A stretch of DNA of 64,000 nt from Vagococcus hydrophili (GCF_011304195.1 NZ_CP049887.1:682001-746000), one strand, 5' to 3'. Positions 1 to 8,822 are shown, counted from the stretch's first letter. Program-made: numbers and translations. Notes: generated from the sequence alone by a model not told the origin.

Positions 1-1100
1 CAAAAGGAATCGAAACAGAATTAGACGTGGTTGAAGGAATGCAATTTGATCGTGGTTACTTATCACAATACATGGTAACTGATAACGATAAAATGGAAGC
101 TGTCTTAGAAAATCCATACCTTTTAATTACAGATAAAAAAATCTCAAGTATTCAAGATATCTTGCCTTTACTTGAACAAATTTTACAACAAAACAAACCG
201 TTATTAATTATTGCTGATGACGTTGATGGGGAAGCTTTACCAACACTTGTATTAAATAAAATCCGTGGAACATTTAACGTAGCGGCTGTTAAAGCTCCTG
301 GGTTTGGTGATCGCCGTAAAGAAATGCTTGAAGATATCGCAACACTTACTGGCGCAACAGTAATTACTGACGAATTAGGCTTAGACTTGAAAGAAACAAC
401 AATCGAAGCTTTAGGTACAGCAAGTAAAGTGGTTATCGATAAAGATAGCACTGTTATCGTTGAAGGTGGCGGAAACAAAGAAGTCATCAGCAACCGAGTA
501 GCGTTAATCCGTTCTCAAATCGCTGAAACAACTTCTGATTTTGACCGTGAAAAACTACAGGAACGTTTAGCTAAATTAGCTGGCGGAGTTGCCGTGGTTA
601 AAGTTGGTGCTGCAACAGAAACAGAATTAAAAGAATTAAAACTACGCATTGAAGATGCTTTAAACGCTACTCGTGCAGCCGTTGAAGAAGGTATCGTTTC
701 TGGTGGTGGTACAGCATTCGTTAATGTTTTACCTAAATTAGCTGAAATCGATGTTACTGGGGACGAAGCTACTGGTGTGAAAATTGTTTTACGTGCTTTA
801 GAAGAACCAGTTCGTCAAATCGCTGAAAACGCTGGATTAGAAGGTTCAGTGATTGTTGATAAATTAAAACAAGCTGATCACGGTGTTGGTTACAACGCTA
901 AAACAGATGAGTGGGTAAACATGATCGAAGCTGGAATTGTTGATCCAACTAAAGTAACTCGTTCTGCTCTACAAAATGCAGCAAGCGTATCTGCTTTGTT
1001 ATTAACAACAGAAGGCGTTATCGCTGACAAACCATCTAAGGATATGCCTATGATGCCTGGTGGCGGAATGGACCCATCAATGATGGGCGGTATGATGTAA
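1..1100 (+). CDS. groEL: Chaperonin GroEL, C-terminal part (5' end outside window)
   Basis: The reading frame is already open at base 3, so only about the last 365 residues of the usual ~540 are present. It covers part of the apical domain and the C-terminal intermediate and equatorial domains. Recognisable GroEL segments are [15 protein letters not shown], the [13 protein letters not shown] stretch, [11 protein letters not shown] and the flexible Gly/Met tail ending [13 protein letters not shown]. GroEL forms the cytosolic double-ring foldase that works with GroES; groES would lie upstream, outside the window. A strong terminator follows. The gene looks intact to its stop. Confidence 0.98.
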   Translation, partial: KGIETELDVVEGMQFDRGYLSQYMVTDNDKMEAVLENPYLLITDKKISSIQDILPLLEQILQQNKPLLIIADDVDGEALPTLVLNKIRGTFNVAAVKAPGFGDRRKEMLEDIATLTGATVITDELGLDLKETTIEALGTASKVVIDKDSTVIVEGGGNKEVISNRVALIRSQIAETTSDFDREKLQERLAKLAGGVAVVKVGAATETELKELKLRIEDALNATRAAVEEGIVSGGGTAFVNVLPKLAEIDVTGDEATGVKIVLRALEEPVRQIAENAGLEGSVIVDKLKQADHGVGYNAKTDEWVNMIEAGIVDPTKVTRSALQNAASVSALLLTTEGVIADKPSKDMPMMPGGGMDPSMMGGMM

Positions 1101-1132
1101 TTCAAAATTTAGATAAGCCTTGATATAAAAGG

Positions 1133-1168
1133 AACCACATGAGTAATTTAGGCTCATGTGGTTTTTTT
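1133..1168 (+). terminator. Intrinsic terminator after groEL
   Basis: An 11-bp perfect stem (AACCACATGAG / CTCATGTGGTT) is followed by seven T. It ends the groE transcript. Confidence 0.9.
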
Positions 1169-1367
1169 GATGTGGATTGTGATGTTGAAATTTCATATGT
1201 GCTCTCCTCACTCAGAAATATACTTTTCTATTATTTTTTCAACTTCATTTATTTCAACAATATTAAGGGCATCAAATAAAAAATATTTTCCATTTATTTT
1301 CTTTCAAAAGAAGAGTTAATAGGAGGAAAAAGGAACAGAAAGATTAATCTTGATGATTATTAACATT

Positions 1368-1395
1368 TTGAAATCAGGTTACTATATGGTATCAT
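1368..1395 (+). promoter_or_regulatory. Promoter of the antisense RNA, TA copy 1
   Basis: TTGAAA (1368-1373), 16-bp spacer, TATCAT (1390-1395). It sits directly upstream of the antisense RNA segment and has a counterpart in the second copy. Confidence 0.6.
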
Positions 1396-1401
1396 GAAGG
1401 T

Positions 1402-1533
1402 ATAAAAAAGAGGCATACGCTAATATGCCCCTCGTAGTAGAATTACAGCCGTTTCAAAGACGGTGACAGCTCTAAAATGATTTGGTAACCATCTTAACTC
1501 TCGTCAAAGTGTTAAAAGATGGTTACTTTTTTT
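1402..1533 (+). ncRNA. Putative antisense RNA (antitoxin) of TA copy 1
   Basis: The RNA is inferred to run from just after the TTGAAA/TATCAT promoter to an intrinsic terminator at 1485-1533 (GTAACCATCTT / AAGATGGTTAC, then seven T). It is complementary to the 3' end of the toxin mRNA and to the last codons of the toxin. The terminator arms overlap the toxin stop codon region. Confidence 0.7.
1404..1433 (-). terminator. Terminator of toxin mRNA, copy 1
   Basis: Read on the minus strand, GAGGGGCATA and TATGCCTC form a stem followed by six T. The same structure ends the second copy. Confidence 0.75.
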
Positions 1534-1609
1534 GATTCTTATCGTCATAAAGCTTTAGTACTAACATTGCAAAAGCAATCATTAGCGACAGTGCTTCAAA
1601 AACAGACAC
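1523..1609 (-). CDS. Holin-like small membrane toxin (Hol_Tox family), 28 aa
   Basis: This tiny ORF encodes a GTG-started peptide beginning MSVFEALSLMIAFA and ending YDDKNQKK: one hydrophobic membrane span with a charged C-terminus. That is the shape of the putative holin-like toxins common in Enterococcus and Lactobacillus. The Shine-Dalgarno AAAGGA lies 8 nt before the GTG and sits inside the last codons of a 13-aa leader ORF that stops 4 nt before the toxin start. Expression is likely limited by the overlapping antisense RNA. The role as a toxin is inferred from the family and the locus layout. Confidence 0.8.
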   Translation of the reverse strand: MSVFEALSLMIAFAMLVLKLYDDKNQKK

Positions 1610-1613
1610 GCAA

Positions 1614-1655
1614 TTATTCCTTTCTAGGGAAAATGCTTTTATTACGAATCATCAT
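1614..1655 (-). CDS. Leader peptide ORF upstream of the toxin, 13 aa
   Basis: The ORF starts at ATG after a strong AGGGGTGA Shine-Dalgarno and reads MMIRNKSIFPRKE. It stops 4 nt before the toxin GTG, and its last codons carry the toxin ribosome-binding site. The second locus has an 11-aa equivalent in frame with the same PRKE end, although the two differ by a 6-nt indel. This suggests it is translated and coupled to toxin translation. Confidence 0.55.
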   Translation of the reverse strand: MMIRNKSIFPRKE

Positions 1656-1782
1656 AAGGCATCACCCCTCTCTCAAGAGACTAGCCACTATCTTTTCACT
1701 TCTATATTCTACTGACGACAGTATAACACAATCCTACTAATAATCAGTAATCATTTTATTAAAAAGTAAATTCCTAAAAAAA

Positions 1783-2271
1783 TTATTTATTAAAGTCATT
1801 TAAAAAAGATTGGAAAGAACTATTTTGTATTTCTAATAATTCTGTTTTTGTTCCTCGTAACTTTCTTTTTGGTTCTTTTTTCTTCTGATTTTTAGTTGGC
1901 AATTTTTCTGAGTTTAGTATACAAGTAGGTTTGAAATTATTTTCATTTGCTAACACATTATAATAAGCAACTAATTTAATTTGAACTGCCTTCACTAAAC
2001 TTGTGACATCTTTATAATTTATTATATACAAATAAATATAGGTAGCTTTTTTATCTTTAACAAAATGAGTACGAATTGAAATAGTTACCAACTTATTCAA
2101 ATGTTTCATTTCTACTTCAAAATAAAAAGAATCTGTGGTATTCGAAATATTAGATTTCACTTGTTGAACAGCTGATATTTTTTTAAGGTCAGTTCTTACT
2201 TGTTGCACAATAATTTCATAATATCGTTCTGAAGCACCATTTTTTTTGAAAAAAATTAATTTCTTACCCAT
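1783..2271 (-). CDS. Hypothetical protein, 162 aa, basic C-terminus
   Basis: Not recognised. The protein has no signal peptide or membrane span. The first ~110 residues alternate hydrophobic strands and helices (e.g. TYIYLYIINYKDV). A lysine/arginine-rich stretch follows (KNQKKKEPKRKLRG, about residues 127-140) and could bind nucleic acid or membrane. It stands alone on the minus strand next to the first TA copy, with no operon partner. AT content is high like its surroundings, which fits an accessory gene. Confidence 0.6.
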   Translation of the reverse strand: MGKKLIFFKKNGASERYYEIIVQQVRTDLKKISAVQQVKSNISNTTDSFYFEVEMKHLNKLVTISIRTHFVKDKKATYIYLYIINYKDVTSLVKAVQIKLVAYYNVLANENNFKPTCILNSEKLPTKNQKKKEPKRKLRGTKTELLEIQNSSFQSFLNDFNK

Positions 2272-2758
2272 CTACAATCAATCTATTAACACCTCTTTAC
2301 TTTTTTATATTCACTAATGTGGATATTTTCCTATTAGACTAATAATATTTTGATTTTATCATTTTTTTATATTTGTTGAATTTTGTTAACCACTTTATCT
2401 AACAATTCCAAAACTAAAAAGTGCAGCCTAAACTGAAAATCGTCAGATAAAAATTACATTTTTTCCGTTCACACAACCTTAATATATTAACTTATCCAGA
2501 GCCTATTAATCACTCATAGACTTTGTTAGACGTGGATTGCGATGCGAACGTTATTTTATTTATCCCTACCTCTATAACCTTCAATCTCTAACAAATATGG
2601 ATACTCTACAGAAATTGTACATGTAATATGAGATACTCTACTACATCACATAACACTGATCAATATTTTATTTTTGGCAAAAATCAATTTAATAATTATT
2701 CAACTAACTTTTAGTTCCTATGTTAAAATTAAAAGTATAAAAGAAAAGGAGCATTAAA
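2272..2758. other. 487-bp intergenic region, no gene found
   Basis: AT-rich DNA with stops in all frames and no hairpin with a T-run. The last ~60 bases hold a candidate extended -10 (TGTTAAAAT) and the AAAGGAG ribosome-binding site of the CAP protein gene. Confidence 0.5.
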
Positions 2759-4153
2759 ATGAAAAAGAATCCCTTAAAAAAATTAATCATTACTGGCACT
2801 TTGGCTCTAGTTTTTTCTATCGGAACAAAAGCAGAGGCAGCTAATCAAGGTCCATATATTAAAGATGGTAGTCTCGTTCAGATCACCAAACAAAATTATG
2901 ATATTTGGCAAAATTTTAATTGGCAATTAAAAAATAATACAAATAATATCTATAACCAAACCTTCGAAGCCAAAGGAAGATACCTACATGAAAATGGTCA
3001 GACTTACTATTCTTTATTTGATAATAAAGGAACTTGGCAAGGTTATCTAAACGCTAAGGCCACTAAAAAAACAAGCAAACAAGGTGGTTATATTTCTGAT
3101 GGAAGTTATGTGAAAATTTCTAAAAAAAATTATGAAGTTTGGCAAAATTTTAATTGGCAATTAAAAAACAATACAAATAACTTATATGGTCAAACATTAC
3201 AAGCTAGAGGCCGTTACCAACATTTTAATGGCTCCACCTATTACTCTCTGTTTGATGGAAAAGGAAATTGGCAGGGCTATTTAAACTCTGGAGCAACTAA
3301 AAAAACTAATGCACAAGGTGATTACATAGCAGATGGTCGCTATATTCAAATCACCAAAAATTATGATTTATGGCAAAACTTCAATTGGAAGAAAAAAGGC
3401 GATGGCTCAAACCATTACAACAAGCCTCTTCAAGCCAAAGGTCGATATCAACATTTTAACGGAAACACGTACTATTCTCTATTTGAAGAAAACGGTAATT
3501 GGTTAGGGTATATCAATGCGTCGGCAACGTCACCTTATAAGCCTAAAGAAACTGAGTCAATAAAAACCATTAATAAAGATACAAACGGAAACATCTTGAA
3601 GTCAACAAATGGATATACCTATGTATCAGAATCAAAAGATAAAGGTAAAACAACAACATCTCCAAATGGTGATATTCATACAACTTACACAATTACTAAG
3701 ATATGGAGAAAAAATAAAGAAAATGAGTTAAAATTAGGTATACCAACGTATTCATTAAGTATGACTGCTAAGTTTGAAGAGTCTATTAATAATTATAGAC
3801 AATCACAAAATGTATATAATTTAGAAATAAATAAAAATTCTCGAATGAAATCTGATAATACTGCATCAAAGAATGTTTCTTCAGATTGGACACAATGGAG
3901 GGCCCAACATTCTGAAGAACAAATCGGTACTACCTGGTCAAGTGTAACCTATTACTCTGAAGATGAAGCTGTTTCGCAAGCTATGGCTAATTTTATTAAT
4001 AGTCCTGGACATAGAAATAATTTATTAGAAGATGATCCTAATTTTGCTGAATTTTTAGGGGCCAGTGTTTATTCAATGAGAAGTTTAGATGCTAAGACAG
4101 GTGCTATTATGTATTCGTATTTATTTATTGCGACAATTGATGCTTCTTGGTAA
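2759..4153 (+). CDS. Secreted CAP-domain protein with three 78-residue repeats
   Basis: A Sec signal peptide (residues 1-28, ending AEA/ANQ) is followed by three tandem repeats with an exact 78-residue period, starting at Tyr33, Tyr111 and Tyr189. Each carries the motif WQNFNW, a GRY(Q/L)H segment and YYSLF...G.W.GY. They resemble SH3/GW-like wall-binding repeats. The C-terminal ~140 residues form a CAP (SCP/PR-1) domain with the signature NSPGHRNNLLE. There is no LPxTG, so surface retention probably depends on the repeats. The 464-aa gene stands alone with a good AAAGGAG and is closed by a strong terminator. A role in the cell envelope or host contact is inferred. Confidence 0.8.
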   Translation: MKKNPLKKLIITGTLALVFSIGTKAEAANQGPYIKDGSLVQITKQNYDIWQNFNWQLKNNTNNIYNQTFEAKGRYLHENGQTYYSLFDNKGTWQGYLNAKATKKTSKQGGYISDGSYVKISKKNYEVWQNFNWQLKNNTNNLYGQTLQARGRYQHFNGSTYYSLFDGKGNWQGYLNSGATKKTNAQGDYIADGRYIQITKNYDLWQNFNWKKKGDGSNHYNKPLQAKGRYQHFNGNTYYSLFEENGNWLGYINASATSPYKPKETESIKTINKDTNGNILKSTNGYTYVSESKDKGKTTTSPNGDIHTTYTITKIWRKNKENELKLGIPTYSLSMTAKFEESINNYRQSQNVYNLEINKNSRMKSDNTASKNVSSDWTQWRAQHSEEQIGTTWSSVTYYSEDEAVSQAMANFINSPGHRNNLLEDDPNFAEFLGASVYSMRSLDAKTGAIMYSYLFIATIDASW

Positions 4154-4341
4154 TTTGATAGTTTATTTTACTAAAATTCTTGTTCAATTGTTATTAGTAG
4201 AATATAAGTATATCATTTACAAGGAATTATGATGTTAAGAATGAATAAAATTTTACTACCTTGTTAGCTTGAAGTTTCATCGAGTGAGTATTCTGTAAAT
4301 AATTTAGGTAAAATTGATATTGTAACTACATAGAAAGAGTA

Positions 4342-4379
4342 AAAAGGTTCAGATATCGGCTAAAATATCTGAACCTTTT
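4342..4379. terminator. Bidirectional intrinsic terminator
   Basis: A 15-bp perfect stem (AAAAGGTTCAGATAT / ATATCTGAACCTTTT) with an 8-nt loop lies between the convergent CAP and coiled-coil genes and serves both. Confidence 0.85.
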
Positions 4380-4415
4380 ATTTACCTTATTTTATTTTTA
4401 TCAATCATAAACCAT

Positions 4416-6833
4416 CTACGCCAAATAATTAGACAAAGCCTCATACGCCTCTAATATTTTCAAATCGTCTATGTTCAAAACGACTTTTTTCTTATTTAAT
4501 TTATTACCTCGAGCCGTGTTTAATACTTCAGCTACAATAACATCCACATCGTCAACATATGTTGAAAATGTTTTTTGAAATTTATTTTGATTACTTTCTA
4601 ACTGGTTGCTACTATACTTCTGCCAGCGTAAATTCAAATATTTTATATTATTTATATAATGGTTGTACTGTCTTCTATCGATTGAAACTGTTTTATTCGT
4701 TCTACTTGAATCAAAATTTAAAAATAAATCTTCTATCGTTGCTTCTTCTCTTGTTAAGGGCTGAGCCACTTTATTTTTTGGTGCGATTTTACTGACTGGT
4801 TGAGTTTTTATATTTTTTTCGTCATCAGTACCTTTTACTTTATGATAATTATTCTGCGAATTTTCATAAAATTTCTCCCATGTATTCGTTCTAACTTCTG
4901 CTTGGTCACTGATTTTTTCAACACTCCATTGATCCGATTCATCCATAGCTAGCGAACTATACAAATATTCCTTAGTCAGTACTTTTTGATCGACCTCTAT
5001 ATCATTTGACGCTTCTTGGTCCTTATTCAATAACTCTTCATCAGCTTGTACTTCTTGTTCTTCTAAGGAGTTTATTTCAACCTCGATGACTTCTTCCTGA
5101 TTTTCATCAACTTCTTTTTCGCTGTATAAATCCTCATCATGTAGTAATTGACTACCAACATTTCCTAATTCCGTTTCTAATCTAACTCTCTCTTTTTGAC
5201 TCTGCTCTTCTAACATTTTTCCTTCTAGTAACTGTGCATTAGCTTTTTCTAATTTTATTTCTAATTTTATTATTTCCTTTTGATTCTCATTTTGTTTTTT
5301 TTCATTTTCTAACAACTGAGTATCAGTCTTTTCTAATTCTGTTTCTAATTCTATTAACTCTTTTTGATTTTGATTTTTTAATTTTTCATCCTCTAATAAT
5401 TGAGCGTTTGCCTCTTCTAACCGAGCTTCTAGTCTCATTAAAGCCTTTTGATTTTCAGTTTGTAGTTTTTTATCAGCTAGTAATTGACGGTTCACTTCAT
5501 CTAGTTGTGTTTCTAATTCATTTAATTCTTTTTGATTCTCACCTTGCGACTTCTCATTTGATATCAGTTGCGCATTGGCCTCATCTATTTGTTCATCCAA
5601 TTCACTTAGTTCTTGTTCATTCTCACTTTGTAATTTCGCATCTGATACTAGCTGAACAGTGGCCTCATCTAATCTTGTTTCTAATTCTACCAACTTTATT
5701 TCATTTTCATTTTGCAGTGTTTCATTTGCAACAAGCTGAGAATTCACTTCATTTAATTGTTCTTCTAATGCAGTTATTTCCTTTTGATTCTTATATTTAA
5801 GTTCTTCACTCATTGTCAGTTGATTATTTGCTTCACTTAATTGTCTTTTTAATTCATTTAACTCTTTTTGGTTGTCACTTTGGCTTTTTCCATCAATTAT
5901 TAGCTGGCTGTTTGCTTTTTCTAACCGCTCTTCTAATTCTATTAACTCTTCTTGAGTCTTTTCTTGTAAAATTTCGCCAGTCAATAGCTGAGTGCTTGCT
6001 TCTTGTAGCTGTTTCTCTAGTTTTATTAATTCTTTTTGGTTGTCTTTTTTTATTCTTTCGCTAGATAATAATTGATAGTTCATCTCTTCTATTTTTATTT
6101 CTAACCTGACTATTTCTTTTTTGCTTTCCTTCTGTTCTTTTTCATCAGCTAGCAGTAGCTCTTGCTTATCTTCTAAAATGACTTCTAAATTAAGGATTTC
6201 TTTTCGTTTTTCACTCTTTTTTGTTTCATTCAAGAGTAAGTCACTATCTACCTCTTGAATCCTTCCTTTTAAATCAGTCACTTCTTTATTAGCTTTAACT
6301 TGTGGCAGTCCATGAAATTTTTCTAATATTGTCCCTTGAGTAATCGAAGTAAAAGAGTAATCCATATCATGCTCTTTTTCCTTACTGAAATCTAATACTT
6401 GTTGTTCATCTTGCTGGCTTAATAAATCATCAAAATTCACTTCATTGGTCTGAACAGTATAAGCATTTACTTCTAAAATATCATTAAAGAGCCGCACTGC
6501 TTCACCTAAAATCACTTGTCCCTCTTCTTGAGTTAATCTACAAGTTGAACTAAAACTGATAAAAATTCTAACACCTGTTCCTTCTAACTCATCATAAAAA
6601 GCTCTATATAAAACACTGTCCGCTGAGACTTCTTTCCATCTACTAAGTAATGAAAGGATACAAACCAAAAGTGATTCCTTAGATATATTATTATTATATA
6701 AAGATAATTTAATTTGAGAACTTCCATCCTGCTGACTATTTTTAGGCATTATGATAATGCTTGATTTTTTTGAACGAACTCGCTCTCTACTATAAAACTT
6801 TCCCTGAATGTCAAAATAACTATTTATATTCAT
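4416..6833 (-). CDS. Large coiled-coil protein with ~14 x 28-residue repeats (805 aa)
   Basis: The family is not recognised. Residues 1-187 form a globular N-terminal region without signal peptide. Residues ~188-579 are about fourteen 28-residue units of the pattern LExxLxEANxQLLxxExLxxENQKEL, four heptads each, which predicts one long continuous coiled coil. An acidic linker follows. The last ~110 residues form a separate, less acidic domain (EDLFLNFDSSRTNK ... EAYEALSNYLA). No membrane segment is visible, so it is probably cytosolic and filamentous or scaffolding. The ribosome-binding site AAGGAG is 5 nt upstream of ATG. The gene stands alone. Confidence 0.75.
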   Translation of the reverse strand: MNINSYFDIQGKFYSRERVRSKKSSIIIMPKNSQQDGSSQIKLSLYNNNISKESLLVCILSLLSRWKEVSADSVLYRAFYDELEGTGVRIFISFSSTCRLTQEEGQVILGEAVRLFNDILEVNAYTVQTNEVNFDDLLSQQDEQQVLDFSKEKEHDMDYSFTSITQGTILEKFHGLPQVKANKEVTDLKGRIQEVDSDLLLNETKKSEKRKEILNLEVILEDKQELLLADEKEQKESKKEIVRLEIKIEEMNYQLLSSERIKKDNQKELIKLEKQLQEASTQLLTGEILQEKTQEELIELEERLEKANSQLIIDGKSQSDNQKELNELKRQLSEANNQLTMSEELKYKNQKEITALEEQLNEVNSQLVANETLQNENEIKLVELETRLDEATVQLVSDAKLQSENEQELSELDEQIDEANAQLISNEKSQGENQKELNELETQLDEVNRQLLADKKLQTENQKALMRLEARLEEANAQLLEDEKLKNQNQKELIELETELEKTDTQLLENEKKQNENQKEIIKLEIKLEKANAQLLEGKMLEEQSQKERVRLETELGNVGSQLLHDEDLYSEKEVDENQEEVIEVEINSLEEQEVQADEELLNKDQEASNDIEVDQKVLTKEYLYSSLAMDESDQWSVEKISDQAEVRTNTWEKFYENSQNNYHKVKGTDDEKNIKTQPVSKIAPKNKVAQPLTREEATIEDLFLNFDSSRTNKTVSIDRRQYNHYINNIKYLNLRWQKYSSNQLESNQNKFQKTFSTYVDDVDVIVAEVLNTARGNKLNKKKVVLNIDDLKILEAYEALSNYLA
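5097..6272 (-). repeat. 84-bp tandem repeats inside the coiled-coil gene
   Basis: About 14 degenerate copies of an 84-bp unit encode the 28-residue coiled-coil repeat. The central copies (units 4 to 13) are the most alike; units 1, 2 and 14 are diverged. Confidence 0.8.
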
Positions 6834-7115
6834 ACTATCTCCTTAAAAAACAAAATATACACATAGTAAATATAGCATTTTGTTTTCACATATAGCAATG
6901 TTTTTTAGACGATTATTATTACTTATCACCAATACAGTTATTTTATCTGTAAATATATAACTTTATTACGTTATTTTATAAGTTAAGACGATAAAATCAA
7001 TCCACTTTTTTAACCAACGATTAATAATAACCCCATTTTTCATATGTTCTAGTAAAAAATATTTTTCACGTGTTGTAATGAATCAATTTATATAGTAATT
7101 AGAATAAAGTTAGCT

Positions 7116-7964
7116 TCAACAATATTTATCTCTCACAAAAATCTTTATTTCTTCTGAAATTTCTTTTGCTTGATGATTGTGAATGTAATGAGGACAATCA
7201 TAATAAATTATTTTCCCGTACTTACTTTTCTTGGATAAATTCTGTTGGATACTTAACCATCTTTTTTTTGCAATACCTGTTCCTTTCCCATTAGAAACTA
7301 ATACTAGGATGGGTAAATTTTCAATATTCACATCCCTTATCAATAGACTATTTTCTTTTATTTTTTTAACCTCGTTAAGGGTAGCTTTTGAAGTAAAGTT
7401 CTTATGAAACAATTGGTTATATATATCTTTTTCAATTTGATTTAAATTACCATATTTTACTGCATCTGATTCTACAGTTTTAGGAAACAATTTAGTCAAA
7501 CCGACCTTTATTAGTAATCGATTCATCTTTAATCCAAGTAAATTTATTTTTAACATTTCATATGCTTCATACATTGCCATGTCTAATCCAATAATAGCTG
7601 ATACTTCTTCTGGGTACTTTTGATGCCAATACAAAGCTTCGATTCCTGACATAGAATGTGGAACTAATACATATGGTGATTGTATTCCTTTTATCTTTAA
7701 TAATTCCCTAGTTTCCTCTAACATCACATCGATATCTCTCGACATGTCTGTGTCACTGCTGAACCCATAGCCAAATTTTTCAACGACAATAATTTTAAAA
7801 TCATCTTTTAAACAGTCGTATAGCATCTTAAAATCTAGTATTGGACTTGCTGTTAACCCACCTGATAGAAAAACAAGTGTTTGATCACCATTTCCGATTT
7901 CATAAACGCTCATCACTCCATCATCGATAGGTATTAAATTCTTTAATTCTTTAATATTTAACAC
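7116..7964 (-). CDS. Alpha/beta hydrolase
   Basis: A 282-aa alpha/beta-hydrolase fold protein without signal peptide. The oxyanion region reads FLSGG, the nucleophile elbow is PHSMSG (Ser as nucleophile; the first Gly of GxSxG is His), and a candidate catalytic His lies in CPHYIHNH near the C-terminus. The substrate cannot be told from sequence. It is the last gene of a probable MerR-NUDIX-hydrolase operon and overlaps the NUDIX gene by 14 nt. The start is uncertain: GTG at 7964 lies inside an AGAGGTG that would be the ribosome-binding site of an ATT three codons later. Confidence 0.75.
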   Translation of the reverse strand: MLNIKELKNLIPIDDGVMSVYEIGNGDQTLVFLSGGLTASPILDFKMLYDCLKDDFKIIVVEKFGYGFSSDTDMSRDIDVMLEETRELLKIKGIQSPYVLVPHSMSGIEALYWHQKYPEEVSAIIGLDMAMYEAYEMLKINLLGLKMNRLLIKVGLTKLFPKTVESDAVKYGNLNQIEKDIYNQLFHKNFTSKATLNEVKKIKENSLLIRDVNIENLPILVLVSNGKGTGIAKKRWLSIQQNLSKKSKYGKIIYYDCPHYIHNHQAKEISEEIKIFVRDKYC

Positions 7965-8373
7965 CTCTTTTTATGAGTTCTTCTTTTATTGCTAATTGGA
8001 TAGAAGGATACGTGTATTCCCTAGGTTCTCCATCAATACATAAAACTTCTTCCATCTCATATTCTAACTCACTCGCAAATTCTTCAACTTCTGCTATAAA
8101 TAGCTGCCCATAATCTTCTATACCGTTCTCTTCGATTCCTAATGTAAATATAGGTTTAATTACAAACTCCGTCGCACCTGTTTCTTCCATTAATTCCCTT
8201 TTCGCACAATCTTCTATTGATTCATTCAATTCCCGATGTCCACCAGGGACTTCATATGTTTTTCTTTCTCTATGACGTACATAAACATTTTTTTGATTAC
8301 ACTTGGTAACAATCATCGCAATAATTAGTAGCTCGTCAGCTATTTCATCAAGTTCATACGTTTTTATTTTCAT
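7951..8373 (-). CDS. NUDIX hydrolase, copy 1
   Basis: 140 aa. The complete Nudix box is present: a Gly, ELNE, then RELMEETGA, giving the metal-binding REUxEExGU core. Members cleave nucleoside-diphosphate-linked compounds; the substrate here is unknown. It is a clear paralogue of the NUDIX protein at 10220-10639, sharing NVYVRH, PGGHRELNE, AEVEEF and EYTYP segments. It lies between the MerR regulator (18 nt upstream) and the hydrolase (overlapping). Confidence 0.85.
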   Translation of the reverse strand: MKIKTYELDEIADELLIIAMIVTKCNQKNVYVRHRERKTYEVPGGHRELNESIEDCAKRELMEETGATEFVIKPIFTLGIEENGIEDYGQLFIAEVEEFASELEYEMEEVLCIDGEPREYTYPSIQLAIKEELIKRGVKY

Positions 8374-8391
8374 ATATTTTCCTCTATCTTT

Positions 8392-8742
8392 TCATAGTTT
8401 GTTTTTTAATTTCTTTTTAGCATTAATTAAGGCTATTTTTTCATTACTCAATCTCTCTAATTCGATTTCTATTTTTACTAATTCAGAGTCAATAATATTA
8501 AGATTAGATTCCCATTGTTTTTTAGTATCGCAAAACTCTTTATTCTTTTTGATTTCTTTAATCACTCTGATAGATAATCCCATTTCCCTAAGCTCTCTAA
8601 TACTTTTAAAATCCTTTTTATCTTTTTCAGTAAACTCATACCTTCCATCTACCTTTTTAGGTGTCATTAGTTTCTCATCTATATAATATCTGATGGTTTC
8701 CTTAGTTGTTTTCATTTCTTCAATAAATTGACCTATTCGCAT
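8392..8742 (-). CDS. MerR-family transcriptional regulator
   Basis: 116 aa. The N-terminal winged helix begins MRIGQFIEEMKTTKETIRYY with the MerR hallmark IRYYxxxxL(M/I). A coiled-coil dimerisation helix (residues ~75-115) and no large effector domain follow. The start at 8742 was chosen because GGGAGG lies 7 nt upstream. A longer in-frame extension crosses the promoter region and is unlikely. It is divergent from the small membrane protein at 8823, and the shared 80-bp gap carries a MerR-type promoter with 19-bp spacer. Confidence 0.85.
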   Translation of the reverse strand: MRIGQFIEEMKTTKETIRYYIDEKLMTPKKVDGRYEFTEKDKKDFKSIRELREMGLSIRVIKEIKKNKEFCDTKKQWESNLNIIDSELVKIEIELERLSNEKIALINAKKKLKNKL

Positions 8743-8760
8743 TTTTTTCCTCCCATCGAC

Positions 8761-8791
8761 TTGACGTGTTGTACACCCCACATTGTTTAAT
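8761..8791 (+). promoter_or_regulatory. MerR-type promoter/operator
   Basis: TTGACG (-35), a 19-bp spacer and TTTAAT (-10), with the dyad GTGT-TGT-ACAC at 8766-8776 at the start of the spacer. Over-long 19-bp spacers containing a dyad are the hallmark of MerR-activated promoters. It drives 8823-9125. Confidence 0.6.
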
Positions 8792-8822
8792 AAATTTATA
8801 ACAAAAAAGGAGTGATTCACTT

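Larger units (their letters stand above)
1404..1725. repeat. Type I toxin-antitoxin locus, copy 1 (direct repeat with 9877-10185)
   Basis: This ~320-bp unit recurs at 9877-10185 in the same orientation, with the same parts in the same order. On the minus strand there is a TATACT -10 (1720-1725), a short leader ORF, the toxin ORF and a terminator (1404-1433). On the plus strand an antisense RNA starts near 1402 and ends at its own hairpin at 1533, overlapping the 3' part of the toxin mRNA. Tail-to-tail overlap of this kind is known for TxpA/RatA and BsrG/SR4-like type I systems. Confidence 0.85.

Noticed and set aside
152-493. 113-codon minus-strand frame within groEL
   Set aside because: It is antisense to a clearly coding gene and shows no family features; it is a shadow of the groEL codon pattern.
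1519-1740. 73-codon plus-strand frame
   Set aside because: It runs antisense through the toxin, leader ORF and toxin promoter, and its start lies in the antisense RNA terminator.
2535-2550. GTGGATTG(C/T)GATG shared by 1171-1185 and ~2531-2545
   Set aside because: Only about 14 matching bases without further extension; compatible with chance in AT-rich spacers.
5408-6064. Plus-strand frames opposite the coiled-coil repeats
   Set aside because: They arise from the repetitive codon pattern of the minus-strand gene and encode Leu/Phe/His-rich nonsense.
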